Part shown: positions 7,417 to 15,495 of the stretch, piece after piece
Position numbering within the stretch: the first letter of the stretch is position 1
Layout of the letters: each line of letters opens with the position of its first letter
Source of the DNA: an uncultured Bacteroidota bacterium
GTDB taxonomy: Bacteria > Bacteroidota > Bacteroidia > Flavobacteriales_F > PHOS-HE28
NCBI GenBank assembly: GCA_902826215.1
Contig: CADEDY010000010.1
Coordinates: forward strand, 49,035 to 113,034
Direction of reading: 5' to 3'
DNA length: 64,000 bases
Program-made: the position numbers and the translations under genes
The notes under the pieces: model-generated
What the model was told of the DNA's origin: nothing
The model's input: the letters and a program-made list of their open reading frames with translations, nothing else
Databases searched by the model: none

Positions 7417-8347
7417 TCTGACCTTTGAACGCTTTGGAGCGGTGCTCCTTTCCAAGATCCGCCTCTTCGCGGTGGTGGGTATCGGGGCCGCCGTGCTGGC
7501 CGCCATCTTCAGCGGTCCATCCTTCATCAAGCCGCGCTACCTCTCTACCGCCACCGTGTACCCGGTGAACCTGAACAGCTATTCCATCGAGACGCGCACC
7601 GATCAGTTGCTGCAACTGCTCCGGAGCAACAGCATTCGCGACAGCCTCATCAAGGAGTTCGACCTGATGACCGTGTACGAGCTGGACACCAACAAGGCGG
7701 GTGGCTACTTCGCCCTCTACAACGAGTTCCTGGATCGCGTGGAGATCAGCAAGACGCAGTACGAGTCGGTGATGGTCGAGGTGGTTGACGAGGATCCACT
7801 GCGTGCCCGCAACATGGTGAACGCGATGCTGCGTCAAGTGAACCTGCTGGCGCGTCGCTTGCAGCGCGAGAAGTCGCGGGAGGTGCTGGAGATCGCCGAG
7901 CGCGCCTTGGCCCACGAGCGCTACAAGATGGATTCGGTGGAAGCACGTATGGATGTCCTGCGACAGAGTTCGGGTATTCTTGCCTACGAGTCCCAAGCCA
8001 AGGAATTGACCAAGGGCTATGTGCGCATGCTCAGCGGTGGGTCCAGCCAGGCCCAGCGGGATCAGGTGTTGCGCATGATCAAGGATCTGGAGACGAAGGG
8101 CGGTGAATTCCGGCAGTTGACCGAGATGAGCGACCTCTTCCGCGGCAATTACGACCGCTTGTTGACCCAGTACGAAACGGTGGTGAACGATGTCACCAAG
8201 GAACTCACCTACACCAACGTGATCGTGTATCCGGAGGTGAGCGACAAGAAAGTGTATCCCGTGCGCTGGCTGATGGTGTCCATGGCGACCGCATCGGCAC
8301 TCGTCCTGTGTTTCCTGCTCGTGCTCTGGCGCGACCAACGTTCCTGA
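7406..8347 (+). CDS. Wzz/chain-length-determinant-like protein, second of a tandem pair
   Basis: 313 residues, two terminal membrane helices (about 18-38 and 287-307) and a periplasmic helical region. It is clearly a paralogue of the preceding product: both contain an EFDLMTVYELD or RFDLMSVYDID segment after a leucine-rich LLQLLRSNSIRD or LLQMLNSDKIRD stretch, and both end with a YPVRWLMVSM or FSPVRWLVVA motif before the last helix. It overlaps the upstream gene by 11 bp and ends 3 bp before the O-antigen ligase gene, so the three are cotranscribed and probably act as a hetero-oligomeric co-polymerase plus ligase. Confidence 0.85.
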   Translation: MANDLTFERFGAVLLSKIRLFAVVGIGAAVLAAIFSGPSFIKPRYLSTATVYPVNLNSYSIETRTDQLLQLLRSNSIRDSLIKEFDLMTVYELDTNKAGGYFALYNEFLDRVEISKTQYESVMVEVVDEDPLRARNMVNAMLRQVNLLARRLQREKSREVLEIAERALAHERYKMDSVEARMDVLRQSSGILAYESQAKELTKGYVRMLSGGSSQAQRDQVLRMIKDLETKGGEFRQLTEMSDLFRGNYDRLLTQYETVVNDVTKELTYTNVIVYPEVSDKKVYPVRWLMVSMATASALVLCFLLVLWRDQRS

Positions 8348-8350
8348 TCG

Positions 8351-9796
8351 ATGATCCGTGCGCTCAAGGGGAACTGGACCATTCCGCTGATCTGCGGTCT
8401 GTTCGTTCTCGTGAACGCCGTTTTCATGGCCAATCGTGCGTATTGGTTCAACCTCTTGCCCCTCGTGCTCATCATCGCGTGGGCCATGTTCGCTGCGGTG
8501 GATCGCCTGCTGATCTTCATCGCCTTCGCCACGCCCTTGTCCATCAATCTGGAGCAATTGGATCTCGGTGGCATCGGCATTTCGCTGCCCACCGAGCCCA
8601 TCATGGTGGGGCTCACCATGCTCTTCGTGCTGAAGCTGGCCTTGGAGCGGAACGTGGTGGACCCGCGCGTGTGGCGGCACCCGATCACGTGGGTCATCTG
8701 CGCGCAGTTGATCTGGATGGCCGTGTGCATCCTGCCGAGTTCCATCCCGATGGTCTCACTGAAGTATCTGCTCGCGCGCTTGTGGTTCGTGACCACCATG
8801 TTCTTCATGGTCACGCGCTTATTCGAGGATACGCGCAACGTGCACCGCTTCCTTTGGGCATACATCTACGGCCTGTCGATCGTGGTGATCTACACGCTGA
8901 TCCGGCACGCACAGCTTGGCTTCGAGCACGACCCGGCCCACTGGGTGATGACGCCCTTCTTCAAGGACCACACGAGCTACGGCGCCATCCTCGCGTTCTT
9001 CCTGCCCTTCAGCCTCAGCGCGATCAGCTTCCCCGGCTATTCGCTCACACGGAAAGGGGTGGCATTCGTGCTCTTCGCCTTGATGTCGGTCGGTCTTTTC
9101 TTCTCGTACACGCGTGCCGCTTGGCTGAGCTTGATCGGTGCGTTGGGTGTGTTCCTCGTGCTGCGTCTGCGCATTCCCGCATGGGTGCTCGGGTTGATCC
9201 TGGTGGTCGGCCTTGCCGTGGTGTGGTTCGAACGGGAGCAGATCACCATCGCCTTGGAACGTAACAGGGAGGAGTCGTCCGATGACATCGGCGAGCACGT
9301 GAAGTCGATCTCGAACATCAGCAGCGACGCATCCAATCTGGAGCGCATCAACCGATGGAACTCCGCGCTGCGCATGTGGAAGGAGCGGCCTTTCTTCGGC
9401 TGGGGACCGGGTACCTACATGTTCCAGTACGCACCCTTCCAAGCAGCAGAGGACCGCACCATCATCAGCACCAACTTCGGCATCCAAGGCAACGCGCACA
9501 GCGAATACCTCGGGCCGCTTTCTGAGCAAGGTGTGCTCGGCATGTTGCTGATGCTCGGCGTGGTGGTCACCACCGTGGTCATCGTTCTAAAGCTCTACCC
9601 GCGCATGCCCGTGGGCGCCGATAGACGCTTGCTCATGGCCACCTTCGTCGGCCTCGTGACGTACTATCTGCACGGCGGCCTCAACAACTTCCTCGATGTC
9701 GACAAGGCCTCCGTCCCGTTCTGGGCCTTCACCGCGCTGGTGGTGCTGATGGATCTGAAGTACCCGAAAGAGGAGGTTGTTCAGGTGCCCATGTGA
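8351..9796 (+). CDS. O-antigen ligase / polymerase family membrane protein
   Basis: 481 residues with about 11-12 hydrophobic helices and the Wzy_C hallmark regions: the SYTRAAWLSLIGAL helix, a large periplasmic loop containing RINRWNSALRMWKERPFFGW, and the HSEYLGPLSEQG motif whose His is essential in WaaL-type ligases. It may either polymerise repeat units (Wzy) or transfer them to lipid A-core (WaaL); the two cannot be separated by sequence reading. It starts 3 bp after the second Wzz-like gene. Its stop codon lies in a CATG octamer tract (9790-9817). Confidence 0.85.
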   Translation: MIRALKGNWTIPLICGLFVLVNAVFMANRAYWFNLLPLVLIIAWAMFAAVDRLLIFIAFATPLSINLEQLDLGGIGISLPTEPIMVGLTMLFVLKLALERNVVDPRVWRHPITWVICAQLIWMAVCILPSSIPMVSLKYLLARLWFVTTMFFMVTRLFEDTRNVHRFLWAYIYGLSIVVIYTLIRHAQLGFEHDPAHWVMTPFFKDHTSYGAILAFFLPFSLSAISFPGYSLTRKGVAFVLFALMSVGLFFSYTRAAWLSLIGALGVFLVLRLRIPAWVLGLILVVGLAVVWFEREQITIALERNREESSDDIGEHVKSISNISSDASNLERINRWNSALRMWKERPFFGWGPGTYMFQYAPFQAAEDRTIISTNFGIQGNAHSEYLGPLSEQGVLGMLLMLGVVVTTVVIVLKLYPRMPVGADRRLLMATFVGLVTYYLHGGLNNFLDVDKASVPFWAFTALVVLMDLKYPKEEVVQVPM

Positions 9797-9817
9797 CCAT
9801 GTGGTCATGAGCCCATG
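9790..9817. repeat. CATG octamer tract 1
   Basis: CATG occurs at 9790, 9798, 9806 and 9814, exactly 8 bp apart, overlapping the ligase stop codon. The intervening four bases vary. Confidence 0.8.
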
Positions 9818-9956
9818 GAATGCCTTTGCTTACCAAGGTGTTTGTTCCCCGGTGCGTTCGCTTGGTTCAGGAACGTGCGTCCAGTTCATGCTAGAGCCTC
9901 CCACGTATTGCCGGAGCTGACCGAGTGCGAGACCGTCCAAGCTCCGGTCAAGTCCA

Positions 9957-9984
9957 CATGTGCACATGACCGCATGAGCACATG
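9957..9984. repeat. CATG octamer tract 2
   Basis: CATG at 9957, 9965, 9973 and 9981, again 8 bp apart, ending 5 bp before the stop codon of the convergent phosphatase gene. Tracts 1 and 2 therefore sit at the two ends of one convergent intergenic region. Confidence 0.8.
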
Positions 9985-9988
9985 TGCA

Positions 9989-11212
9989 TCAAGCGAACCG
10001 ACAGGTCAACAACGCAATATCGTCCAAGTAGGGAAGGCCACCACGGTGTGCTTGGAAGGCATTCATCACGGCTTCGTTGATGGCATCGGCGGTGGCGCCG
10101 CTCAGGTCGTGCAGGATCTTGGTAACGGGTGCGGTTTCGAAGGCACTGCCGTGTGCGTCCTCCTGTTCCACAAGACCATCGGTGTAGCAAAGCAGGGTGC
10201 TGTTCGGCGGTAGGTCCACCTCGCCGCTTTTCAAGAAAGGCAGCTTCGGCATCATGCCCAAGGCGATGCTTCCATCGCGCAAGGGTGTAGTGCCGTTCGC
10301 ATGGAACAACAACGGGTCGTTGTGGCCCGCGTTCACAAAGCGCATGCGACGCGTGCCGGTGTCGATGATGCCGATGAAGAGCGTGATGAAGCGCTCGCCA
10401 CGTGCACTCGCATGCACCTTGGCGTTGAGGTCGTGTACCAAGGCGACAAGGTCATTGGCATAGGTCACCAATGCACGCAGGTTCGCCTGGAAGTTGCTCA
10501 TGAGCAGCGCCGCAGCGATGCCCTTGCCACTTACATCGGCCACGCAGGCCACGTAGCGCCCATCGCTCAAGGGGATCAGGTCGTAGTAGTCGCCGCCCAC
10601 TTCGCTGTGGGGTTGGTACCAACCGGCTGCATCGATGTGCTCGTTGTGCGGCAGGTCCAGCGGCACCAACATGCTCTGCATCTCGGCGGCCAGTTCCAGT
10701 TCGCGTTTCGCGCGGACCGCGGCCAACTCCTGCTTCGCGAGGCGCCGGTTCTCCAAGGCCACCACGATCAGGTTCGTGAGCGTTTGTATGAAGTTGAGGT
10801 GCTTCACCGTGGGGCTCATGCGCTGCTCCTCCTCGTCGATGTCGCCGATGAGCAGGAAGGCGAGGGGCTTGCCACGGTGGTAAACGGGCACTGCCACATC
10901 GAAGGCACCGAGGCTGCCCGTGCTTTCCGAGCCGATCACCTGGATGTCGGTGAAGCTGCCGACGGCACTGTCGATGTCCATCACCACGCTGTCGAGGTCG
11001 TTGCCGAAGGCAAGGATGCGTTGCCACGTCCCGGCATGTTCGAAGAGCATGAGTCGCGTGATGCCGAGGTCTTCGCGGATGATGCGTTCGTAAAGGCTCA
11101 AGAGCGCTGCGCGGTCCGCGGTGTCGTTGATGGCCTTGGTGACCTCCAACAGGGCTTTCAGTTGGAACTCCTTCAGCTCCAATCGCTCGATGATGCGCTC
11201 CAGCCGGGCCAT
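9989..11212 (-). CDS. GAF-like + SpoIIE/PP2C-type serine phosphatase
   Basis: 407 residues. An N-terminal helix (residues 1-30) leads into a GAF-like sensor domain (about 25-180), followed by a PPM phosphatase of the SpoIIE/RsbU type (about 200-405). Catalytic metal-binding motifs are visible: VGGDYYDLIPL, CVADVSGKGIAAALLM, FVNAGHNDPLL and LCYTDGLVEQED. Such enzymes dephosphorylate anti-anti-sigma (STAS) proteins or other phosphoserines. No partner-switching genes are adjacent. It starts 1 bp after the stop of the second LpxD-like gene, so the two are cotranscribed. A STAS-like protein is encoded at 49928 but there is no evidence linking them. Confidence 0.85.
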   Translation of the reverse strand: MARLERIIERLELKEFQLKALLEVTKAINDTADRAALLSLYERIIREDLGITRLMLFEHAGTWQRILAFGNDLDSVVMDIDSAVGSFTDIQVIGSESTGSLGAFDVAVPVYHRGKPLAFLLIGDIDEEEQRMSPTVKHLNFIQTLTNLIVVALENRRLAKQELAAVRAKRELELAAEMQSMLVPLDLPHNEHIDAAGWYQPHSEVGGDYYDLIPLSDGRYVACVADVSGKGIAAALLMSNFQANLRALVTYANDLVALVHDLNAKVHASARGERFITLFIGIIDTGTRRMRFVNAGHNDPLLFHANGTTPLRDGSIALGMMPKLPFLKSGEVDLPPNSTLLCYTDGLVEQEDAHGSAFETAPVTKILHDLSGATADAINEAVMNAFQAHRGGLPYLDDIALLTCRFA

Positions 11213-11213
11213 G

Positions 11214-12137
11214 TCAATCCTTCACCTTCTTGAATAGCTCGGGCAAGCGGCTCACCAACGCGATCTCGCGCAGCTTCTGTTTGGAATCACCGGCCGGCGA
11301 GCCGAGGTAGCTCTTGCCCCCTTCCAAACTGCTCATCACCCCGCTCTGACCTAGGAGCACCGCGCCCTTGCCGATGGTGACCTTGCTCGGTATGCCCACT
11401 TGCCCCCAGAGCGTAACGCCTTCTTCGATCACCACGGCACCGGCAATGGCCACATGCGCGCAGATCAAGCAATTCTTACCGATGCGCGTGTCATGCCCCA
11501 CCTGCACGTGGTTGTCCATCTTAGTGCCTTGCCCTATGCGCGTGTCGGCACTTACGCCGCGGTCGATCGTACACAGCGCACCGATCTCCACATCGTCCTC
11601 GATCACCACGCTGCCGCAGGGGATCATCTTATCGTAGCCGGTGGGACGTTTCTTGAAATAGAACGGATCGGCACCCAGCACCGTGTTGGCGTGGATGATC
11701 ACGCGATCGCCGATGGTGGTGTTCTCGTAGATCACCACGCCCGGCATGATCCGGCATCCCGCACCGATGGTCACGTTGGGGCCCAGCGTCACCGTCGGGT
11801 GCACCACGCTGCCTTCGCCGATCGCCGCTTGCGATGCGGGCCAACCGAGCGTAGGTCCGAAGGTGCGTACCAGCTTGTTGTACGCCGCACAAGGATCCTC
11901 GCAGATGATGATGGCCTTGCCTTCGGGCACCTCCACGTCCTTGTTGATCAGGATGGTGGTGGCCGCACTGTTCAGTGCCTTGGTGTAGTACTTCTCGTGA
12001 TCCACATACACCAGGTCACCCGCCTCCACCCGGTTGATCTCGTTGAGGCCGGTCACGAGGCGTGTCGCATTGCCTTTCACTGGGGCGCCGATCAGGTCGG
12101 CGATCTGCGTGGTGGTCTGGGCGGGGTCTAGGCGCAT
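11214..12137 (-). CDS. LpxD-like left-handed beta-helix acyltransferase (second LpxD paralogue)
   Basis: 307 residues: an N-terminal LpxD-type nucleotide-binding domain (1-100) followed by hexapeptide repeats of a left-handed beta-helix (about 105-270; e.g. VVHPTVTLGPNVTIGAGCRI) and a C-terminal helix. The catalytic-type His is present as VQVGHD (H215). LpxD adds the second 3-hydroxyacyl chain to UDP-glucosamine in lipid A synthesis, but a full-length lpxD lies at 17264-18325, so this copy may use another substrate. The phosphatase gene follows after 1 bp. A perfect TACCTTTG -7 box lies at 12152-12159, 14 bases upstream of the ATG. Confidence 0.8.
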   Translation of the reverse strand: MRLDPAQTTTQIADLIGAPVKGNATRLVTGLNEINRVEAGDLVYVDHEKYYTKALNSAATTILINKDVEVPEGKAIIICEDPCAAYNKLVRTFGPTLGWPASQAAIGEGSVVHPTVTLGPNVTIGAGCRIMPGVVIYENTTIGDRVIIHANTVLGADPFYFKKRPTGYDKMIPCGSVVIEDDVEIGALCTIDRGVSADTRIGQGTKMDNHVQVGHDTRIGKNCLICAHVAIAGAVVIEEGVTLWGQVGIPSKVTIGKGAVLLGQSGVMSSLEGGKSYLGSPAGDSKQKLREIALVSRLPELFKKVKD

Positions 12138-12151
12138 GGGGAAGGATGCAC

Positions 12152-12159
12152 CAAAGGTA
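12152..12159 (-). promoter_or_regulatory. -7 promoter box (TACCTTTG)
   Basis: Exact match to TAnnTTTG on the minus strand, 14 bases before the start of the second LpxD-like gene. No clear TTG -33 box. Confidence 0.45.
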
Positions 12160-12203
12160 ACCGGGAGGGATCATGCCGATATGCTATGGATCCCTTGCCG
12201 TGC

Positions 12204-13163
12204 TCACTCCTTCATCCACACCTGTGTATGTGTTGCAGCACCGGTTCGGATCTGGATCAAATACGGGCCTGCTGGTAGATCAGAAAGGTCGAGGGTGGTG
12301 ATCGGGTCGCGGAGCAGCCGGGTGGCGGCGAGCTGCCCACGCGCATTGAAAACCGATAGGGTGTTGGTTGTTGGAACCGAAGCTCCAATGTCGATCCGCA
12401 GCAGGCCGTTACTGGGATTCAGTGCAAGGGAGAATGCAGCGGGGCTGTTCTCTTCAATGCTGTTGGGGAGGTAGGCGCATTCCAACCCACCCCATGGCCA
12501 CCAAGGATCTTGATGCGCATACTCCATGTCGGCGTCCGTATAGCATCTGAACGCACCACCGATATTGAAATCGTTTGAACTGCGGCAACGGTCCTGTGGG
12601 TCAAAGAAGGTGTTAAGTGTTCCGATCCGTTCCAGGATCGTATCCTGAGTTATGCTGAACAAGGTCATATCCCATGGCACCGGATAACGGAGATCAACGG
12701 CAAGCCACCGTAGGGAAAGGCCATCGATGACCATCGCGCCGGTGTCCGTTACGCTGAAGCGGGCCAATGGGCCGGCGCAATCCATCCATGCAGGAAGCGA
12801 AGGAAATCCCCAATGGTCCCCTGGAACAGCGTTCATGTTGTACAAGGTGTCGAAGGTCAGGGAGTCCTGGTCCAAGAGAGCTATCAATCCATTCTCTTGC
12901 GCCACGAACATTTCTGGCAGTTCAGTATAGAAAGGGGTATATGGCGGCTGACCGTTACCGAGTGCCTGAGCAAATTTCAATTCGGTGCAGATAGTGCCGA
13001 CGATCATGGTATCAACGCCAACCGTCATATGGATGTGGCCAGCGCCCGCGGTTCCAGCCGGAAGTGAGGTGTAGTACCACTCCGCCTCGGGTGGGAACCA
13101 CGACTGAGCCGAGCACTTCAGAACAGGGAACATGAGTGCAATAAGGAAAGCAATTCGCTTCAT
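12204..13163 (-). CDS. Secreted protein with T9SS type A C-terminal sorting domain
   Basis: 319 residues. A signal peptide (MKRIAFLIALMFPVLKCSAQ, cut after SAQ) is followed by a 210-residue domain of unknown function rich in aromatic and Asp residues, and a C-terminal T9SS sorting domain (about 235-319): the pattern LNPSNGLLRIDIG, LSVFNARGQLAATR, LDLSDLPAGPYLIQI and the final VWMKE is typical. The protein should be exported by Sec and then secreted or attached to the surface by the Por/Gld system. Four Cys in the central region suggest disulfides. It sits between lpxD2 and efp without an operon link to either. Confidence 0.8.
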   Translation of the reverse strand: MKRIAFLIALMFPVLKCSAQSWFPPEAEWYYTSLPAGTAGAGHIHMTVGVDTMIVGTICTELKFAQALGNGQPPYTPFYTELPEMFVAQENGLIALLDQDSLTFDTLYNMNAVPGDHWGFPSLPAWMDCAGPLARFSVTDTGAMVIDGLSLRWLAVDLRYPVPWDMTLFSITQDTILERIGTLNTFFDPQDRCRSSNDFNIGGAFRCYTDADMEYAHQDPWWPWGGLECAYLPNSIEENSPAAFSLALNPSNGLLRIDIGASVPTTNTLSVFNARGQLAATRLLRDPITTLDLSDLPAGPYLIQIRTGAATHTQVWMKE

Positions 13164-13246
13164 CCGGATCAGCTATGGATAGCCAAGGTAGTTGGATGAA
13201 GGACGACTTGACTGCGAAGAACGCTGCTCGCCTCCCATGGAACGCA

Positions 13247-13272
13247 GAAGCCCCGCTTCGCAGCAGGGCTTC
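13247..13272 (-). terminator. Hairpin downstream of efp, possible terminator
   Basis: Arms GAAGCCC (13247-13253) and GGGCTTC (13266-13272) 20 bp beyond the efp stop. There is no long T-run on the minus strand, so the call rests on position and stem only. Confidence 0.35.
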
Positions 13273-13292
13273 CAATTCGGTCGGTGTGGGGC

Positions 13293-13856
13293 TTACTTCT
13301 TCACCCGATCCATGTACTCGCCGGTCTCGGTGTCCACGCGCACGATGGTGCCGATGTCCACGAAGCTGGGTACGCTGATCTCTGCGCCGCCTGCGAGGGT
13401 GGCGGCCTTCATCACCTTGTTGCTGGTATCGCCCTTCACGGCGTGCTCGGTGTACGTCACTTCCAGTTCCACCATTTTCGGCGGGCGGGCGAAGATGGGC
13501 GTGTCGCTTTCGAAGCCGACCTGTACCACCATCTCTTCCTTCATGAAGCGCATGGCATCGCCGAAGAGTTCGGCGGGCACATGCTTCTGCTCAAAGGTGG
13601 TCTGGTCCATGCACACGAGGTTATCACCTTCGCGGTAGAGGTATTGGAGTTCGTGGATCTCCACGCGCAGCACGTCCATGCCCTCGCCGCTGCGCCAGCG
13701 GTGCTCGTTGAGCTTGCCGTTGCGCAGGTTGCGCATCTTGCCTTGGTAAAAGGCGCGGAGGTTGCCGGGAGTACGGTGCTGCCATTCCATGATCTGGCAG
13801 ATGTCGCCGTTGAAGCGGATGTAGGAGCCGATGTTGACGTCCGAAGTGCTGGCCAT
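13293..13856 (-). CDS. efp: Elongation factor P
   Basis: 187 residues with the three-domain EF-P fold (KOW-like domain I 1-65, OB domains II and III to the end; the terminal VDTETGEYMDRVKK is the conserved EF-P ending). EF-P enters the ribosomal E site and relieves stalling at proline runs. The tip loop of domain I reads HRTPGNLRAF: the position of the modified Lys34 of E. coli (KPGKG) is Asn32 here, so lysylation at that site is impossible. No modification enzyme gene is in the window. It lies between the ABC ATPase and the T9SS protein in the lipid A cluster. Confidence 0.95.
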   Translation of the reverse strand: MASTSDVNIGSYIRFNGDICQIMEWQHRTPGNLRAFYQGKMRNLRNGKLNEHRWRSGEGMDVLRVEIHELQYLYREGDNLVCMDQTTFEQKHVPAELFGDAMRFMKEEMVVQVGFESDTPIFARPPKMVELEVTYTEHAVKGDTSNKVMKAATLAGGAEISVPSFVDIGTIVRVDTETGEYMDRVKK

Positions 13857-13883
13857 AGGAGATAGGAATTCAGTGTAGGGCCG

Positions 13884-13891
13884 CGAAAATA
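13884..13891 (-). promoter_or_regulatory. Possible -7 box of efp (TATTTTCG)
   Basis: One mismatch to TAnnTTTG, 27 bases upstream of the efp ATG, so a short 5' leader would result. Confidence 0.35.
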
Positions 13892-13937
13892 GGGTTTTAT
13901 GCCGAAGGGACGGGCTCGCGCGGGTAGTCCGGTCGGG

Positions 13938-14579
13938 TCAGGACTTCACCGGCCTTGCCGCCTTGTAGTCAACGATCTCGATGGTCGCTGCGCAGAGGTC
14001 GTGTTCGACGGCTTGTCGGTTGCTGGCCACGAGCAGGGTCCGGTCGGCGAGGTGGGTGCTGAGGAGTTCCCGGTACCACGCGATGGCTTCTGCATCCAAG
14101 TTGCTGGCAGGTTCGTCAAGTAAGAGCAAGGGCGTATCGCTCAGGATCGCCAAGGCCAGCTTCAGCCGCTGCTTCATGCCGCTGCTGAAGTGCAGAACGG
14201 GCTTGGCCAAGGCGTGTTCCAAGTATGCGATGCGAGCCACCTCCTGCACACCAAGCCCAGCGCGTAGCGGTTTGAATTGCGCATGGAAAGCGATGGTCTG
14301 TTCCAGGCTGAGGTCCTCGTAAAGGCCGAGGTAGGGCGCCGCGATGGAGACGGAACGGTAGAGTTCTTCGGGTGCGATCACGGTATCGCCCCGTCGGTGT
14401 TCGATGCTGCCTTCCGTGGGGATCAGTGCACCGGCGATCAACTGCAACAAGGTGCTTTTGCCACTGCCGTTGGGACCAAGGATCGCCGTGCGACTGCCGG
14501 AGGCCAACGTGAATGTGGCGTTCTGCAGCACCACTTCGCGACCGAAGTGTTTGGCGAGGTTGGTCAAGCGGATCTCCAT
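13938..14579 (-). CDS. ABC transporter ATP-binding protein
   Basis: 213 residues, a single nucleotide-binding domain: Walker A GPNGSGKST (35-43), signature FSSGMKQRL, Walker B LLLLDEP followed by the D-loop SNLD. No membrane partner gene is adjacent, so the transported substrate is unknown. The short length and the CcmA-like layout (single domain, heme- or ABC-2-type exporter) suggest an exporter. It lies between lpxA and efp; the gap to lpxA is filled by a CATG octamer tract. Its start codon is itself phased with that tract (CATA at 14577, CATG at 14585). Confidence 0.85.
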   Translation of the reverse strand: MEIRLTNLAKHFGREVVLQNATFTLASGSRTAILGPNGSGKSTLLQLIAGALIPTEGSIEHRRGDTVIAPEELYRSVSIAAPYLGLYEDLSLEQTIAFHAQFKPLRAGLGVQEVARIAYLEHALAKPVLHFSSGMKQRLKLALAILSDTPLLLLDEPASNLDAEAIAWYRELLSTHLADRTLLVASNRQAVEHDLCAATIEIVDYKAARPVKS

Positions 14580-14584
14580 ATGGT

Positions 14585-14677
14585 CATGCGGCCGCGCACA
14601 GGCTTGACTTCATGTGGGCATGTGACTACATACAGGCATTTCATGACCACATGAACCCATGCCCACATGTCCCCATG
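14585..14677. repeat. CATG octamer tract 3
   Basis: CATG at 14642, 14650, 14658, 14666 and 14674 forms five exact 8-bp steps; a second pair sits at 14611 and 14619 and a single one at 14585. The whole ABC-lpxA intergenic region consists of this tract and degenerate versions of it. Confidence 0.8.
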
Positions 14678-14682
14678 CGCAT

Positions 14683-15465
14683 TCATTCCGCCAACCCGCG
14701 CATGATCCCTTTCGGGCTGTTGCGGATGAAGTCGAGGATCTGGCCGCGCTCGGGGCTGGGCTTCAGGGTTTGTTCCACCTGCTGCACGGCGCGGTCCACG
14801 TTGGTGTTGCGCACGAAGATCTCGCGGTAGATGTCCTCGATGCGGGCGATGGCGTCGTCCTTGTAGCCGCGACGGCGCAGGCCCACCACGTTCACGCCTA
14901 CATAGCTCAAGGGCTCGCGAGCGGCCTTCACGAAAGGCGGTACGTTCTTGCGCACCAAGCTCGCACCCGCGATGAAGCTGTGTGCGCCGATGTGGATGAA
15001 TTGCTGCACGGCGACGTTGCCTTCGAGGATCGCCCAATCGTCGATGGTGACGTGGCCCGCAAGGTTCACGCTGTTGGCGATCACGACGTTATTGCCCACG
15101 AGGCAGTCGTGTGCCAAGTGCACATAGGCCATCAGCAGGCAGTTGTTCCCGACGGCGGTCTTCATGCGGTCGGCCGTGCCGCGGTTGATGGTGACGCACT
15201 CGCGGATGGTGGTGCCATCGCCCACTTCGGCGGTGGTCTTCTCGCCTGCGTATTTGAGGTCCTGCGGGATCGCACTGATCACGGCACCCGGGAAGATCCG
15301 GCACATCTTGCCGACGCGCGCACCGTCCATCAGCACGGCGTTCGGTCCGATCCACGAACCATCGCCCACCACCACATCGGCGTATACGCTGGCGAAGGGC
15401 TCGATGACGACGTCCTTGCCCAGCTTGGCATCGGGGTGAACGTAGGCGAGTTGGGAGATGCTCAT
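14683..15465 (-). CDS. lpxA: UDP-N-acetylglucosamine acyltransferase
   Basis: 260 residues: left-handed beta-helix of hexapeptide repeats (1-190) and a C-terminal helical domain. The catalytic His pair is present in YVHLAHDCLVGNNV (H116, H119, equivalent to E. coli H122 and H125). LpxA adds the first 3-hydroxyacyl chain to UDP-GlcNAc, the first step of lipid A synthesis. It follows lpxC/fabZ after 30 bp on the same strand, as is usual in Bacteroidota, and was probably cotranscribed with it. Confidence 0.95.
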   Translation of the reverse strand: MSISQLAYVHPDAKLGKDVVIEPFASVYADVVVGDGSWIGPNAVLMDGARVGKMCRIFPGAVISAIPQDLKYAGEKTTAEVGDGTTIRECVTINRGTADRMKTAVGNNCLLMAYVHLAHDCLVGNNVVIANSVNLAGHVTIDDWAILEGNVAVQQFIHIGAHSFIAGASLVRKNVPPFVKAAREPLSYVGVNVVGLRRRGYKDDAIARIEDIYREIFVRNTNVDRAVQQVEQTLKPSPERGQILDFIRNSPKGIMRGLAE

Positions 15466-15495
15466 GCGTGTGGGCTGCAGCCTCGGTGTGGGTGA

